In this document: one piece after another, positions 43,216 through 52,106 of the stretch
How positions within the stretch are numbered: the first letter of the stretch is position 1
How the letters are laid out: every line of letters starts with the position of its first letter
Assembly (NCBI RefSeq): GCF_907165195.1
Contig: NZ_OU015584.1
Span: 3,606,978-3,670,977 of the forward strand
Length of the DNA: 64,000 nt
Direction: 5' to 3'
DNA from: Parvicella tangerina
GTDB lineage: Bacteria > Bacteroidota > Bacteroidia > Flavobacteriales_D > Parvicellaceae
Made by a program: the position numbers and the translations under genes
Notes under the pieces: model-generated
The model's database searches: none
The model's input: only the letters and a program-made list of their open reading frames with translations
What the model was told of the DNA's origin: nothing

Positions 43216-43326
43216 TGTACAGGAGGTATTGGGATACCCACGAAACAAACTAAGCAAAGCCCACCCCATTCGGGGTGCGCTGCTCAAATCCTTGTTTCGT
43301 GTGAAAGTTCCCAATTTTCCTGTACA
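43216..43326. repeat. 111-bp nested palindrome
   Basis: Successive inverted pairs nest around one centre: TGTACAGGA (43216) with TCCTGTACA (43318); TTGGGA (43229) with TCCCAA (43309); CACGAAACAA (43239) with TTGTTTCGTG (43292); AGCA (43253) with TGCT (43281); and the core CACCCC-ATTC-GGGGTG (43262-43277). All are perfect. It could be a folded RNA leader, a single-strand recombination site like an integron attC, or a replication structure. Confidence 0.75.
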
Positions 43327-43429
43327 AGAATTTAGCATTACACTAAATCACAAATATGTTTACAAGTAAATTCCTATTATTATTTTCTGTTTTGTTATGG
43401 TGTAAATATATGAATATTCAAGTCTCTTT

Positions 43430-43606
43430 TCAAATACCCAATTCAGCTTTTACATCCTTAACCATGACACCAACTTTAGCTACCGCATCTTTTAACTGCT
43501 TTTCGGTAACACCTAGTTTTTCCGTCCAATAATCAATTTCCCATTGCTGACCTACATTTATTTTTGTTGGGTCTTCTGGTTGTTTTTGATCTAAATCATC
43601 TGCCAT
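43430..43606 (-). CDS. DUF3606 small protein
   Basis: A 58-residue protein starting MADDLDQKQPEDPTKINV. The pattern EIDYWTEKLGVTEKQLKDAV and AKVG matches the short DUF3606 family seen in many Bacteroidota and Proteobacteria, a predicted small helical protein of unknown role. It stands alone between the palindrome and the iteron-like region, reading leftwards. Confidence 0.75.
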   Translation of the reverse strand: MADDLDQKQPEDPTKINVGQQWEIDYWTEKLGVTEKQLKDAVAKVGVMVKDVKAELGI

Positions 43607-44204
43607 ATGTTTTATATTTTAAAATTAGGCTGTAATAATAGAGAAATAGACAATGCTAGTCAACCCGTATTTATACGTGGTTTTTTTGCGTAAAAACACC
43701 TGAATTAAACTAAATCAGACTAAATTAGCTGTATGAGTTTGTACGCAAAGACTCGTCTTTCTGAGACATTAGGCTATTTTGTGTGACATGTTTAGCCATT
43801 GAAAATAGTTTAGGTTAAAATCATCCTAAATCTTTAGTGTTCTACCTTAGTAAATACGGAGGATTTAGGTTAATTCTAATTCATCAAAATTGTACTAACC
43901 TAATTTAGTCTAAACTAGGTTAACGACAACCTAAATTTAGGTTAATCTTAACTACTTCCACAAACCGCTACCAACTGACAAAGAAAAAATATTTTGTTAA
44001 AAATGAAACTTTTTTAAAAATCTTGCCGTTGCTTTATATGAGGCTGCCGAAAGGTTTGCTCAACTAGCATAATCTTTCGAAACCTTGCCAAGTAGGTTTT
44101 AGTCATTTCCTGAAAGGCAAGCAGAAGTAAAAAGCAATCGCTTGATCGCTTCTGAATTTCATATCAACTCATTGCGATTAGTAATTAACTAAAAACTTAA
44201 TTCT
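43607..44204. other. 598-base non-coding control region
   Basis: No protein frame is convincing here. The region separates the leftward and rightward gene blocks. It contains tandem ACTAAATCAG/ACTAAATTAG 10-mers (43709-43728), the TTTAGGTTAA iteron-like array (43809-43945), and imperfect inverted repeats near 44045-44125 (AAGGTTT with AAACCTT, TTGCC with GGCAA). An origin of replication and the main regulatory switch of the element are the best guesses. Confidence 0.5.
43809..43945. repeat. Iteron-like TTTAGGTTAA array
   Basis: Copies of (T)TTAGGTTAA in both orientations: 43809-43818 forward, 43825-43831 reverse (CCTAAAT), 43863-43873 forward, 43896-43904 reverse, 43915-43923 forward (CTAGGTTAA), and the perfect palindrome AACCTAAATTTAGGTT at 43928-43943. 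Seven half-sites in 137 bases is far above chance. Confidence 0.7.
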
Positions 44205-45716
44205 ATGAGCAATCGAGAAATATCATCGTATTCCACAAAGGAACTGCTTACCAAATGGGCTAGTCTTGCTAAGTTCATTCAACACTACGAAGGAAAGGAC
44301 TGGGATGAGGCTAAAAAGAAAGCGCGAACGCTTTTTGAAGACAAAGACCAAACTTTAGCATATATCGAAAGTAAGCGATCTGTTCAAACCTCGCCTCCAC
44401 CTTCTAAAAAAGTACAGAAAGAGGTTTCTACACCTGATCCATCCACAAATCAACCTGAGACAAAACCGAAATCTCAAAAGAAAAAGGTTAAGAAACCTAC
44501 GAAAAGGGATTTACCCTCTCAGAATTATCAAAAACTCATAAAGGTCGCCCCCGATATTGAAGAAAGGCTATTGGATGGTCAAGAAGTATATGGCAAATCT
44601 AAAGTGGCTGGATTTATGGATTTTGTCTTAGAATGGGTTTACACTGAGAAAGAAGGGGTTTATCACCTTGCCATAACGCATTATCAAGAAATGAATGGAG
44701 ATCTTGTTCCAGATCCCGACATGCGTGTGCTTTTTGACATCAACCAAGAGACTTTGGAACCTCTTAGCTATCAAGACTTTTATCGTTATCAGGAAGTTTA
44801 CGAAGATATTTTTAGTCGTGATAGAATTTCAATGAAGCTTCGAAGCTCCTTGAACCAATTCTTAAAAACATGGCTTTCCAATCTAGCCAATCAAGGACAC
44901 AAAATTGTTTGGAAGCACAATCAAGCTCCCGAAAAGGTTTCTCCTGTTTTGGAAGTCGTGAAAGATGAAAAAGAGGAGTCAGAGCAGGTGATTCAAAAAG
45001 AAGATCTCAGCCAAAAGAAAAGACAAGATACACGAACAGCTAAAGCTCTCTTTAAGGAGTTTTATAAAAAGCTTACTTCTCTTTTTCCTAACATCGTTGA
45101 AAAATTGAAAAGCAACGAAGTAGATGGGGTATTCTCCAATTCAAAAGACGAAACCTATGACTTAGTGCCTGCCGAATCAAAGAGTAAGTTTATCAAGCGA
45201 TTTGGCATCAATGAAAACAAGGAAAACGGAGCAAGTTCAATTATTTCAGTCAATGTAAGAAACCAAAGAGCGTGGTTAACCTTTGCCGAAAAAGGACTCG
45301 TAGATGTTGACTCAGCCTACTCAGAAAACGATCACAGACCACTAACAGAAAAGAACAACCAAGCCAATACGACATTCATCGGGTGGTTAGTCGCCCTTGA
45401 ACTGGAAGGCTATAAAATCAAATGGAACGAAAAAGAGGAACTAGCTCCCAACTCTCCTCAGAAGGAGGGAGAAGTACAATTAACTAATCGACACATCAAA
45501 GAAGGCTTTAAGCAAAAACACATCGATTGGATCAATAAACACAGAAAGGGACTTTTGCTAGTGCCGAGAACTAAAAAGATCATCAACAATACCAAAAGCA
45601 TCGAAGATGACCTATCCAAAAAAGCCATGAGGGCAGGAAAAAGAATTTCACGTACAGGAGTAATTTATTATGAAGGGAGAAGTAATCGAGCCGATGTATC
45701 AAGACATGGTTTCTAA
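44205..45716 (+). CDS. DUF6908-domain protein heading the rightward operon
   Basis: A 503-residue protein. The N-terminal 60 residues (STKELLTKWASL) are followed by a Lys/Pro-rich linker. A DUF6908-like domain (about 110-250) has LAITHYQEMNGDLVPDPDM, YQEVYED and FLKTWLSNLANQG. A second region (about 285-410: FIGWLVALELEGYKI) looks like a worn copy of it. The end (AMRAGKRISRTG, then YYEGRSNRAD) is a conserved basic tail. DUF6908 occurs mostly in plasmids and mobile elements; its role is unknown. As the first gene after the iteron region it may act in replication. Confidence 0.65.
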   Translation: MSNREISSYSTKELLTKWASLAKFIQHYEGKDWDEAKKKARTLFEDKDQTLAYIESKRSVQTSPPPSKKVQKEVSTPDPSTNQPETKPKSQKKKVKKPTKRDLPSQNYQKLIKVAPDIEERLLDGQEVYGKSKVAGFMDFVLEWVYTEKEGVYHLAITHYQEMNGDLVPDPDMRVLFDINQETLEPLSYQDFYRYQEVYEDIFSRDRISMKLRSSLNQFLKTWLSNLANQGHKIVWKHNQAPEKVSPVLEVVKDEKEESEQVIQKEDLSQKKRQDTRTAKALFKEFYKKLTSLFPNIVEKLKSNEVDGVFSNSKDETYDLVPAESKSKFIKRFGINENKENGASSIISVNVRNQRAWLTFAEKGLVDVDSAYSENDHRPLTEKNNQANTTFIGWLVALELEGYKIKWNEKEELAPNSPQKEGEVQLTNRHIKEGFKQKHIDWINKHRKGLLLVPRTKKIINNTKSIEDDLSKKAMRAGKRISRTGVIYYEGRSNRADVSRHGF

Positions 45717-45742
45717 AAAGCAAACACTAAAAACGTAGCAAT

Positions 45743-46087
45743 ATGAAAACAGAAGCAGCAGAAAAATGGGAAGCTAAGAATGACTTACCCCATGAAGAAT
45801 ACATGGATGATCATGGTATTCACTTCAGTACACTTCCCAAACAAATCAAGGAAGTAATCGTAGCATTTGACAAGGTATATGAAAAGGCGTTGGCAGATGG
45901 ATTTGTGGATGAGAAGGAAGAAACAGAAATCTTCCAAGAATCAGAAAAAATTAAAGCACTAATCATGAAAGAAAATAAAGAAATAGACAACTCAAATAAT
46001 GGAGGTAATGGGTTACTTGGTTTCTTATTTGGACTAGCATTAGGCGCATTAGGAGGTGCAGCAGCATCAAAAAGTAGTAGTTCATGA
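45743..46087 (+). CDS. Small protein with Gly-rich hydrophobic C-terminus
   Basis: A 114-residue protein: an acidic helical part (about 1-85) and a glycine-zipper-like hydrophobic end (LLGFLFGLALGALGGAAA) capped by serines. No family recognised. Its stop codon overlaps the start of the DnaA-like gene by four bases. A membrane role in assembly or lysis is possible. Confidence 0.5.
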   Translation: MKTEAAEKWEAKNDLPHEEYMDDHGIHFSTLPKQIKEVIVAFDKVYEKALADGFVDEKEETEIFQESEKIKALIMKENKEIDNSNNGGNGLLGFLFGLALGALGGAAASKSSSS

Positions 46088-46602
46088 AAGTACCCGCTAA
46101 AATAAAAGTATCTACCTCCGAGTTGCTTCAGGCTCAATCTAAGTTTCTGTTGTTATGCGCCAAATACGGATGCAAAATGATCGATGAGATTATGGATAAT
46201 ATGCTTCTTAGAGCCTATAAGCAAAACAACCGTTATGCAGGTAATTTTTTGATCAGCAAAGTTTGCGAAGAGTTTCAGGTAACAAGGTACGACCTGTTTG
46301 AATCAAAGGCTAGAAAAGAAATGATTGATGCTCGAAAGGTTTATTGTGCCGTAGCTTATCAAACGCTTAACCTAACTCAAGACCAAATTGGCAAATCAAT
46401 AGGTGGCGATCGAAATTTAGTTTATCGAGCAATCAAAGACATTGAAGAATCTTTAACTACCCCAAACCCAGTACCCTATCAAAAGGAGTTACTCAAGAAA
46501 TACAACAGGGTATTATTCAGGGTAAAAGCCTACCTAGAATTTAAGGCTAAAAGCACAAAAAAGAATGTCAATCAGACTAAAAAAGAAAAACAGCAAGACT
46601 AA
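46084..46602 (+). CDS. DnaA domain IV-like DNA-binding protein
   Basis: A 172-residue protein. The core (about 80-125: AYQTLNLTQDQIGKSIGG-, DRNLVYRAIKDIEE) matches the C-terminal helix-turn-helix of DnaA, where a GG.D...V..AI.KIE motif reads DnaA boxes. No AAA+ domain is present. The first 60 residues are helical and basic. It overlaps the preceding gene by four bases. It is a good candidate to bind the TTTAGGTTAA array 2 kb upstream as initiator or regulator. Confidence 0.6.
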   Translation: MKVPAKIKVSTSELLQAQSKFLLLCAKYGCKMIDEIMDNMLLRAYKQNNRYAGNFLISKVCEEFQVTRYDLFESKARKEMIDARKVYCAVAYQTLNLTQDQIGKSIGGDRNLVYRAIKDIEESLTTPNPVPYQKELLKKYNRVLFRVKAYLEFKAKSTKKNVNQTKKEKQQD

Positions 46603-46607
46603 AGACA

Positions 46608-47546
46608 ATGGAGTTTTTTAAGAAAATAGGAAGACCCACAGATGAGGAACAAATGATCATTGATGCCATTGGCAACATAATCAAGCAAAGAGGACTATCA
46701 GCCTCTGACATTCCTGAATGTTACAATTTAGACGACCTGATGACAGCCGTTGAACTATTGGAGGCAATAGAGGTTCAATCGACTGCTGCTGATAGTATGA
46801 ATCAGATAGACGAGGTTGAACAAGAGGAAGAAAGCGGGCAAGATGACATTCCAGAAATTGAAACTGATGAGAGCTATGATCAAAATGAGTCAGGGAGGGA
46901 AAATCAGGAAATACCTGCAATGACGGAAAATGACCTACCTAATTTTGAGGATTCGGATTATGACCCTTTTGCAGACCCAATCATAGAACGATCTTATACA
47001 GGGGTAAAGGCAAATACCAATGAAGAACAAAAAGAAGAGGAGAACGATGAGTTAGACTTAAACGATAGCGGAAATACACCTCTGAGTGATCTGAACCCCA
47101 AAGCTAAATTAAGAGCTGCGGAAAAAACCGCAGAAGCCATACTTAAAGGCTATAAAAACTTAGCTCCTGAACCCTTTAAATGGTGGTGTAAGTTTCCTGA
47201 AGACAAGATTGAGCGAATGACCTTTGAGGGGGAAATTAATCCTGATATAGAAGTTGAGCAAGGTGTCACCTTTGACGAGTATATCAAACAGACCAATGAG
47301 CAAATCGATGAAATCTTTGAAGTTCAGGAAGAAACACTAGAAGAGATCAAAGAGCCTTTGGTGGAAGTTCTATTAGAACAGGAGCTAGAACTAACACCAC
47401 AGCAACGTTTGGGCATGGCAGTACTTAGTCACTTGATCCAAATGTTTACAATGGCAATGAAGCTATGGGGACAGAACAAGCGCATTTTGGAATACCAAAA
47501 GCACCTGACTCATTTAGCTCATCAAGCAAGGGCGCAAGCAGCCTAA
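46608..47546 (+). CDS. Acidic protein upstream of the packaging ATPase
   Basis: A 312-residue, strongly acidic protein (about 60-180 rich in Glu/Asp). The conserved-looking C-terminal part contains PFKWWCKFPEDKIERM and a helical tail with AVLSHLIQMFTMAMKLW, weakly hydrophobic. No known family. It lies five bases after the DnaA-like gene and 12-24 bases before the ATPase, so it is likely a partner in replication or packaging. Confidence 0.5.
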   Translation: MEFFKKIGRPTDEEQMIIDAIGNIIKQRGLSASDIPECYNLDDLMTAVELLEAIEVQSTAADSMNQIDEVEQEEESGQDDIPEIETDESYDQNESGRENQEIPAMTENDLPNFEDSDYDPFADPIIERSYTGVKANTNEEQKEEENDELDLNDSGNTPLSDLNPKAKLRAAEKTAEAILKGYKNLAPEPFKWWCKFPEDKIERMTFEGEINPDIEVEQGVTFDEYIKQTNEQIDEIFEVQEETLEEIKEPLVEVLLEQELELTPQQRLGMAVLSHLIQMFTMAMKLWGQNKRILEYQKHLTHLAHQARAQAA

Positions 47547-47558
47547 AACAAAGCATGA

Positions 47559-48428
47559 TTGGCTATGGTAATGCCAAAGGATCGGGAGGCAAAGATGATG
47601 CTGGTCGCTGGTCGAAAGGGAGTAGGAAAAACCTACCAGACCCTTTTGAATATCGCAAGGTATCTAAGAACTACTCCAAAGAAGAAAGGGAGGAAAGTAT
47701 TAATATTTGATGTCAACAATGAGTTTGGTAATGTTAGAAAGGATCACAAGAATCCCAACTTACCAAACATCGGACTAATAAAACTGGGACAAGTTCCTGC
47801 ATTTTCAAAAGTCACAGAAGCAGTAGCTAAAAGAGTATCCATTTTCAAGGATGAAGGTGGGAGAATGAGCCTTGCGGAAATGGGTAAAGCCCTAGGCTAT
47901 ATCCTAGATCACTACAGAAATGGCTTATTGCTTATCGAAGACATAAGTAAGTATATCACCGATTCCTTACCAGGGGATTTAATCGGATCAATATGTACGC
48001 AAAGACATGTTTCGGTTGACGTAGTGATTCACGTACAAACCGTAGGAAAACTATTTAACCCCAAACTCTGGGGAAACTGCAATGAAGTCCGACTACACCG
48101 AGCAGATGACACCATAAAAAGGCATGAAAGCAAAGTTGATGGAAACTTGGAGCACATGTTCATCATGGAAAAGTTGATCGCTATTAAAAATAAACAAGGT
48201 GACAAACGTTTTCATTGCTTTTTAGATAAGGATGCTAATAAGATCAGAGGCAAGTTTACGAATACAGAATTTGTCAAAGCAATCGAAGCCTATTTGTCAA
48301 GTAACTACAAGAAAATTCTAAGACCGCTTTTAGATGAAAGAGACATCTACACAGGGGCTAAGAAATACCAAAATCAAAAACAGGCGGTAAACTCCTACAT
48401 CATGCGATTGATGAAGGAATACCTGTAA
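47559..48428 (+). CDS. P-loop packaging-type ATPase (FtsK/HerA/A32 class)
   Basis: A 289-residue ATPase with Walker A GRKGVGKT (18-25), Walker B LLLIEDIS (123-130) and a sensor Gln in VIHVQT (about 160). The order and the absence of a membrane helix fit the FtsK/HerA superfamily, including genome-packaging ATPases of tailless phages and the Zot-like branch. It is the strongest sign that the element encodes a virus with ATP-driven DNA packaging. The start is unclear: TTG 47559, ATG 47565 and ATG 47571 are all in frame and none has a clear ribosome site. Confidence 0.7.
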   Translation: MAMVMPKDREAKMMLVAGRKGVGKTYQTLLNIARYLRTTPKKKGRKVLIFDVNNEFGNVRKDHKNPNLPNIGLIKLGQVPAFSKVTEAVAKRVSIFKDEGGRMSLAEMGKALGYILDHYRNGLLLIEDISKYITDSLPGDLIGSICTQRHVSVDVVIHVQTVGKLFNPKLWGNCNEVRLHRADDTIKRHESKVDGNLEHMFIMEKLIAIKNKQGDKRFHCFLDKDANKIRGKFTNTEFVKAIEAYLSSNYKKILRPLLDERDIYTGAKKYQNQKQAVNSYIMRLMKEYL

Positions 48429-48462
48429 GTAAATAATTGTTTAACAGTTAAAATTCAGTAGT

Positions 48463-49647
48463 ATGAAAAAGCAGAAAAACATCCTCGTATTAAGTGGCGG
48501 GGGATTCAAAGGAGCTTTCCAAGTGGGAGCATTAGAAACACTTAACGCCAATTGGCAAGAAATCACAGGATTATCGACCCCGATGCACTTCGATAAGATT
48601 TCAGGTGTAAGTGTCGGAGCATTGAACGGTGCTATGATGGCAATGGGACATGAAGGATTTGAAAATCTATTGCACTTATGGTATGATTTAGTCGGAGTCA
48701 ATGGAGTTTCAGAAATTTACACTTCTACCATTGTGGAAGTAATCGAAAAAGACAAGGAAGCTTCTTTAAAGTTTCGACCTGAAGGAATCGTAAAACAACT
48801 CATTCCCGAGTTTAAAGTTCCGTTTAACTTCTTTAAAGATTTACCAATTATCTTTTCAAAGAACAGACGTGTTGAGTTCCTACAAAAGCTACAGCATAGG
48901 ATTTTGCAAGAGGTTGGTAAATCCTTCCAAAACTTCAAGGGAATTGCGGACAACACTCCCCTATTGGAAAAGTTGAAAAAGTATCTAGACAGAGATAAGC
49001 TGGTTTCTGAGTTCAGATGTGGATTTGTTTCACTGGACACCGGAGAATATCATAGCGTTTTGGCTCATGAATTTGAAACAAATGATGACTTTGTAAAAGG
49101 CGTGCTTGCTTCAACAGTCATGCCTATTGTTTGGACTCCAGTTGATCGAATTGCTTTCAAGAAAGATGGCAAAAGAGTCATCGCCCGAAATTGCGTAGAT
49201 GGCGGGGTCAAAAATGTCACGCCATTAGGCGACATTATCAGAAACATGGACAAGGATGATAATTACCGTATTTTCATTATCAATTGTCATGATGGTAAAA
49301 TACAAGAAGATGATTTTGACAATAAAAACATCGCGCAAATCGCACTTCGCTCATTACAAGAAATTGCAATGGGAGAAATCTTTAACAATGACTTATCTGA
49401 GTTTATCAAAGTGAATGATCTAGTTAAGCAGAATAACGAGAATAAAGCTCCTGACCTTTTTAACTACTCATGGAAGGATCGAATGCGAACGGACAGAGTA
49501 TTAAAGGCGTTCGATTACGTTATTATTGAACCTGACACTGGAGTTCTCGGAAATCCGCTTATATCTACTAGTAGAATCTTTAAGAAGCGAATTAACCACG
49601 GAAAGCTAAAGGCAAAGTCAATTAAAAGATTCCCTTCTGATGGATAG
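48463..49647 (+). CDS. Patatin-like phospholipase
   Basis: A 394-residue lipase of the patatin family. It has the oxyanion-hole motif SGGGFKGA (11-18), the nucleophile elbow GVSVG with Ser50, and the catalytic Asp246 in CVDGGVKN. A charged insert (about 95-185) separates the two halves. No signal peptide, so it acts in the cytoplasm or on the inner membrane face. It overlaps the next gene by eight bases. It may degrade membranes at lysis or defend the host against rival phages. No CBASS cyclase is nearby. Confidence 0.85.
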   Translation: MKKQKNILVLSGGGFKGAFQVGALETLNANWQEITGLSTPMHFDKISGVSVGALNGAMMAMGHEGFENLLHLWYDLVGVNGVSEIYTSTIVEVIEKDKEASLKFRPEGIVKQLIPEFKVPFNFFKDLPIIFSKNRRVEFLQKLQHRILQEVGKSFQNFKGIADNTPLLEKLKKYLDRDKLVSEFRCGFVSLDTGEYHSVLAHEFETNDDFVKGVLASTVMPIVWTPVDRIAFKKDGKRVIARNCVDGGVKNVTPLGDIIRNMDKDDNYRIFIINCHDGKIQEDDFDNKNIAQIALRSLQEIAMGEIFNNDLSEFIKVNDLVKQNNENKAPDLFNYSWKDRMRTDRVLKAFDYVIIEPDTGVLGNPLISTSRIFKKRINHGKLKAKSIKRFPSDG

Positions 49648-49852
49648 TCTATTAAAGAAAAGGAATGATTTAAGCAGGCAAGGATTAGAAATATTCATTC
49701 TGCCTGCTAAAACTTCCAAATACTGCGTTGAGGTGTACAATTTTAAGGTCAGCGTCTTCCCTATTCTTCAACTTTATTTAGAAGGTGATAATTACGATCA
49801 GCTACTCTCAGATGCCATCGAGAATGCTCAATCCTACTTAGCAAGTCAATAA
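49640..49852 (+). CDS. Small unknown protein after the patatin gene
   Basis: A 70-residue soluble protein of mixed strands and helices (FILPAKTSKYCVEVYNF). It overlaps patatin by eight bases and is followed one base later by the next small gene, so translation is coupled. Control of the lipase is a possible role; no family recognised. Confidence 0.55.
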   Translation: MDSLLKKRNDLSRQGLEIFILPAKTSKYCVEVYNFKVSVFPILQLYLEGDNYDQLLSDAIENAQSYLASQ

Positions 49853-49853
49853 C

Positions 49854-50153
49854 ATGAATGTGATAGGTGTTTATACATTATTTGCTCCCGAACTATTAGA
49901 ACGACTTGATTGCTCTTTGGAAGAGCTTAAACAATCAAGAATTGAATGGGGACGAGTATTTTTTGAAGAGAATAAACCTGTCAGAGAAGAAAACTTTATG
50001 AATGACATGCTTAATGGGAATAGAACGACTATTGAGGAATACGACAACGTTACTGGTATTATTAAGCTAGCTTTTGAGCATCCTGTCCCTTTGGACATCA
50101 TAAAGGAGAAATTTGAATACTTCATTCCTGTTTTTGAGGATGATAGTGTCTGA
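49854..50153 (+). CDS. Small unknown protein
   Basis: A 99-residue acidic protein (IGVYTLFAPELLERLDCSLEE). No motifs known to me. It is the last gene of the rightward operon that begins at 44205; the next gene starts 53 bases on. Confidence 0.5.
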   Translation: MNVIGVYTLFAPELLERLDCSLEELKQSRIEWGRVFFEENKPVREENFMNDMLNGNRTTIEEYDNVTGIIKLAFEHPVPLDIIKEKFEYFIPVFEDDSV

Positions 50154-50206
50154 TTCCTAAATCTTTATTGATTTTATTAATATTGCATTTCAAAAATTCG
50201 ATCAAC

Positions 50207-50797
50207 ATGATACTGGAACTATCTGACACTTGGCTTAAATTTGAAAAAGCAAGTCTTAAGTTTAATACTAAAAATATAGAATCGGCATTCAAGACAAAAA
50301 ACAACAAAACGCTAGGTGAAACACTTGAACACCCAAAGTACTTTAAGCTTAAAGAGAAAATAACTTCACCAATTGATTCTTATTTAGACATGCCTTTAGG
50401 TGATTTCTTACTTAAAAATAAAAGTGAAGGAAATGAAGATTATAAGTTGTTCTTAAATAGGCATGGAGATAATATCTTTTGTGATTTTCAACTACAATCT
50501 CACCTTGAAAGCAAAGGCATTTACGCTTGGGTTGTTGGAAGTGATATCAAGTATATAGGCAGATGTACAGATAACTTCAAAAAGAGAGTTAACTACGGAT
50601 ATGGAAGAATCAATGCAAAGAACTGTTTCATTGATGGACAATCAACTAATTGTCATCTAAACTCTGAAATAAACAAGCTAGAAAACATTGATTTTTACGT
50701 ACATGAAATGAATAACAGTAGCACGGAACAAATTAACGAACTGGAACTGAAGATTCTTAATGAACTTAATTTTGACTGGAACATAAAAAACAACTAA
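50207..50797 (+). CDS. GIY-YIG nuclease-like protein
   Basis: A 196-residue protein. The C-terminal half has the GIY-YIG layout: GIYAWVVG, then IKYIGRCTDNFKKRV (the YIG-type strand with the Arg on the following helix) and a late acidic residue (ELELKILNEL). The N-terminal 95 residues are unknown. Start at ATG 50207 rather than a TTG 39 bases upstream. It could be a homing-type or restriction nuclease in the cargo region. Confidence 0.6.
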   Translation: MILELSDTWLKFEKASLKFNTKNIESAFKTKNNKTLGETLEHPKYFKLKEKITSPIDSYLDMPLGDFLLKNKSEGNEDYKLFLNRHGDNIFCDFQLQSHLESKGIYAWVVGSDIKYIGRCTDNFKKRVNYGYGRINAKNCFIDGQSTNCHLNSEINKLENIDFYVHEMNNSSTEQINELELKILNELNFDWNIKNN

Positions 50798-50810
50798 TAA
50801 TAGCACTATT

Positions 50811-51011
50811 ATGAATTATCTAAATGTAGATGAACTATTCGAAAACTATCCTGAAATCAATAATGATTTTAAGTGGAAAGACTCCGATATTACAGAGTTT
50901 TTTGAATGTAAGTTAGTTAATGGTAAAATGGACAAAGGTGTGCTTCTGATCTCCAGAAAGAGCTTTGAAGATCTAATTGAGTTTAGAAGGCAAGTAGAAA
51001 AAAAGGACTAA
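50811..51011 (+). CDS. Small unknown protein
   Basis: A 66-residue acidic protein (LNVDELFENYPEIN, ending RRQVEKKD), 13 bases after the GIY-YIG gene and likely co-transcribed with it. The segment LLISRKSFEDLIEFRR is a predicted helix. Function unknown. Confidence 0.45.
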   Translation: MNYLNVDELFENYPEINNDFKWKDSDITEFFECKLVNGKMDKGVLLISRKSFEDLIEFRRQVEKKD

Positions 51012-51047
51012 TTTAGAAGGCATAACATCTCAGACAATCTAACAGCT

Positions 51048-52106
51048 ATGAGAAATTTTCTAAGTGTATTTTTCTTACTATTCCTTTTTGGATGTAATTC
51101 CATTGAGGACAATAACAAAACTGAAGAGTCAGTTTTAAAACCAGGTGATGAAGGTTATGCAGAAATGATCGCGAATTCCTTTTGCGAATGTGCAGAAATT
51201 TCTAAAACAAACTCTTCAACCAATAAATTTGAAATGTCAAATGAATGTTTCGACAAATGGGAAGAGGAATATGGATCTGTGAATCTGAATGAAGAAGAAA
51301 CTAAATTATTTCAGAAATTAATCGATGAATGTCTTTTTGAGATGGGGCAAGCTATCGAAATTCATTTAGATGATCAAAAAACAAGCTTCTTTCAAGAGTT
51401 CTCAGAATTAATTGACGATAGTGAGAAGTTAAGCAGATTAAATGATTTAATAGTTGACGAACAAGATTTTACAGGTTCTGGAGCCATATTATCAAATACA
51501 CCTTGGTTAGTTGATTATATTGAGAATATCTATGATTCAACAGGAATATTCTTATCAGCATTTAAACCGAAGGATGGTCTTGATAATTTCCAATATGTTA
51601 AAAATCTAGAATTTGTTCGTTTCTATGGAAAAGAAGTCGTAGAATTAGACCTTTACGAAAACAGATCTTATGACATTGAAAACGTTAATGCTGTTTTTGA
51701 AAACAACTATGTAGAGCTTACCTTAAATTTTAATCTAATTCATTTTGATGAAGGCTATAAAATGTTCAATGCTCCTAAAGGTGTAGATGTTAAAGTATTT
51801 AACAATGAACAATTTGGAAAAGTGCTTGTTCAAGGCAACAGTACAACCAACTCTAGTTACAGTATACCAAAAGTCAAAATAGATCCTGAGAAATTAAAAA
51901 ATCTTAATGTTACTTTGTCAAATAAGACTTGGACTATTGGAAGTAGTAAAGACCTTGTTTTGAGTATTCAGGGCACACCGACAAGTATCATGGATCTCGG
52001 TGGTGGACAATATTACTACATGTATGGGGTTAGTAGAGTTACAATTATGGATGGAGTGGTAACTAGTTACAATAATTTGGATAAGAATTTAAAGGTTAAA
52101 CTATGA
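51048..52106 (+). CDS. Lipoprotein of unknown function
   Basis: A 352-residue protein with a lipoprotein signal (lipobox LFGC, Cys about residue 16). An acidic helical part with a CECAEISK/CFDKW/CLFEM cysteine set (about 47-100) is followed by beta-rich sequence from about 140. The C-terminus (SIQGTPTSIMDLGGGQYYYMYGVSRVTI) resembles an SmpA/OmlA-like lipoprotein strand pattern. It overlaps the next lipoprotein gene by four bases. Confidence 0.6.
   Translation: MRNFLSVFFLLFLFGCNSIEDNNKTEESVLKPGDEGYAEMIANSFCECAEISKTNSSTNKFEMSNECFDKWEEEYGSVNLNEEETKLFQKLIDECLFEMGQAIEIHLDDQKTSFFQEFSELIDDSEKLSRLNDLIVDEQDFTGSGAILSNTPWLVDYIENIYDSTGIFLSAFKPKDGLDNFQYVKNLEFVRFYGKEVVELDLYENRSYDIENVNAVFENNYVELTLNFNLIHFDEGYKMFNAPKGVDVKVFNNEQFGKVLVQGNSTTNSSYSIPKVKIDPEKLKNLNVTLSNKTWTIGSSKDLVLSIQGTPTSIMDLGGGQYYYMYGVSRVTIMDGVVTSYNNLDKNLKVKL

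Noticed and set aside
43216-43326. Integron attC site
   Set aside because: The usual RYYYAAC/GTTRRRY ends and an integron integrase are not visible. Kept only as a possibility under the palindrome finding.
48463-50153. CBASS defence system built on the patatin
   Set aside because: No CD-NTase, Cap2/Cap3 or sensor gene is near; the lipase sits in the packaging-type operon.
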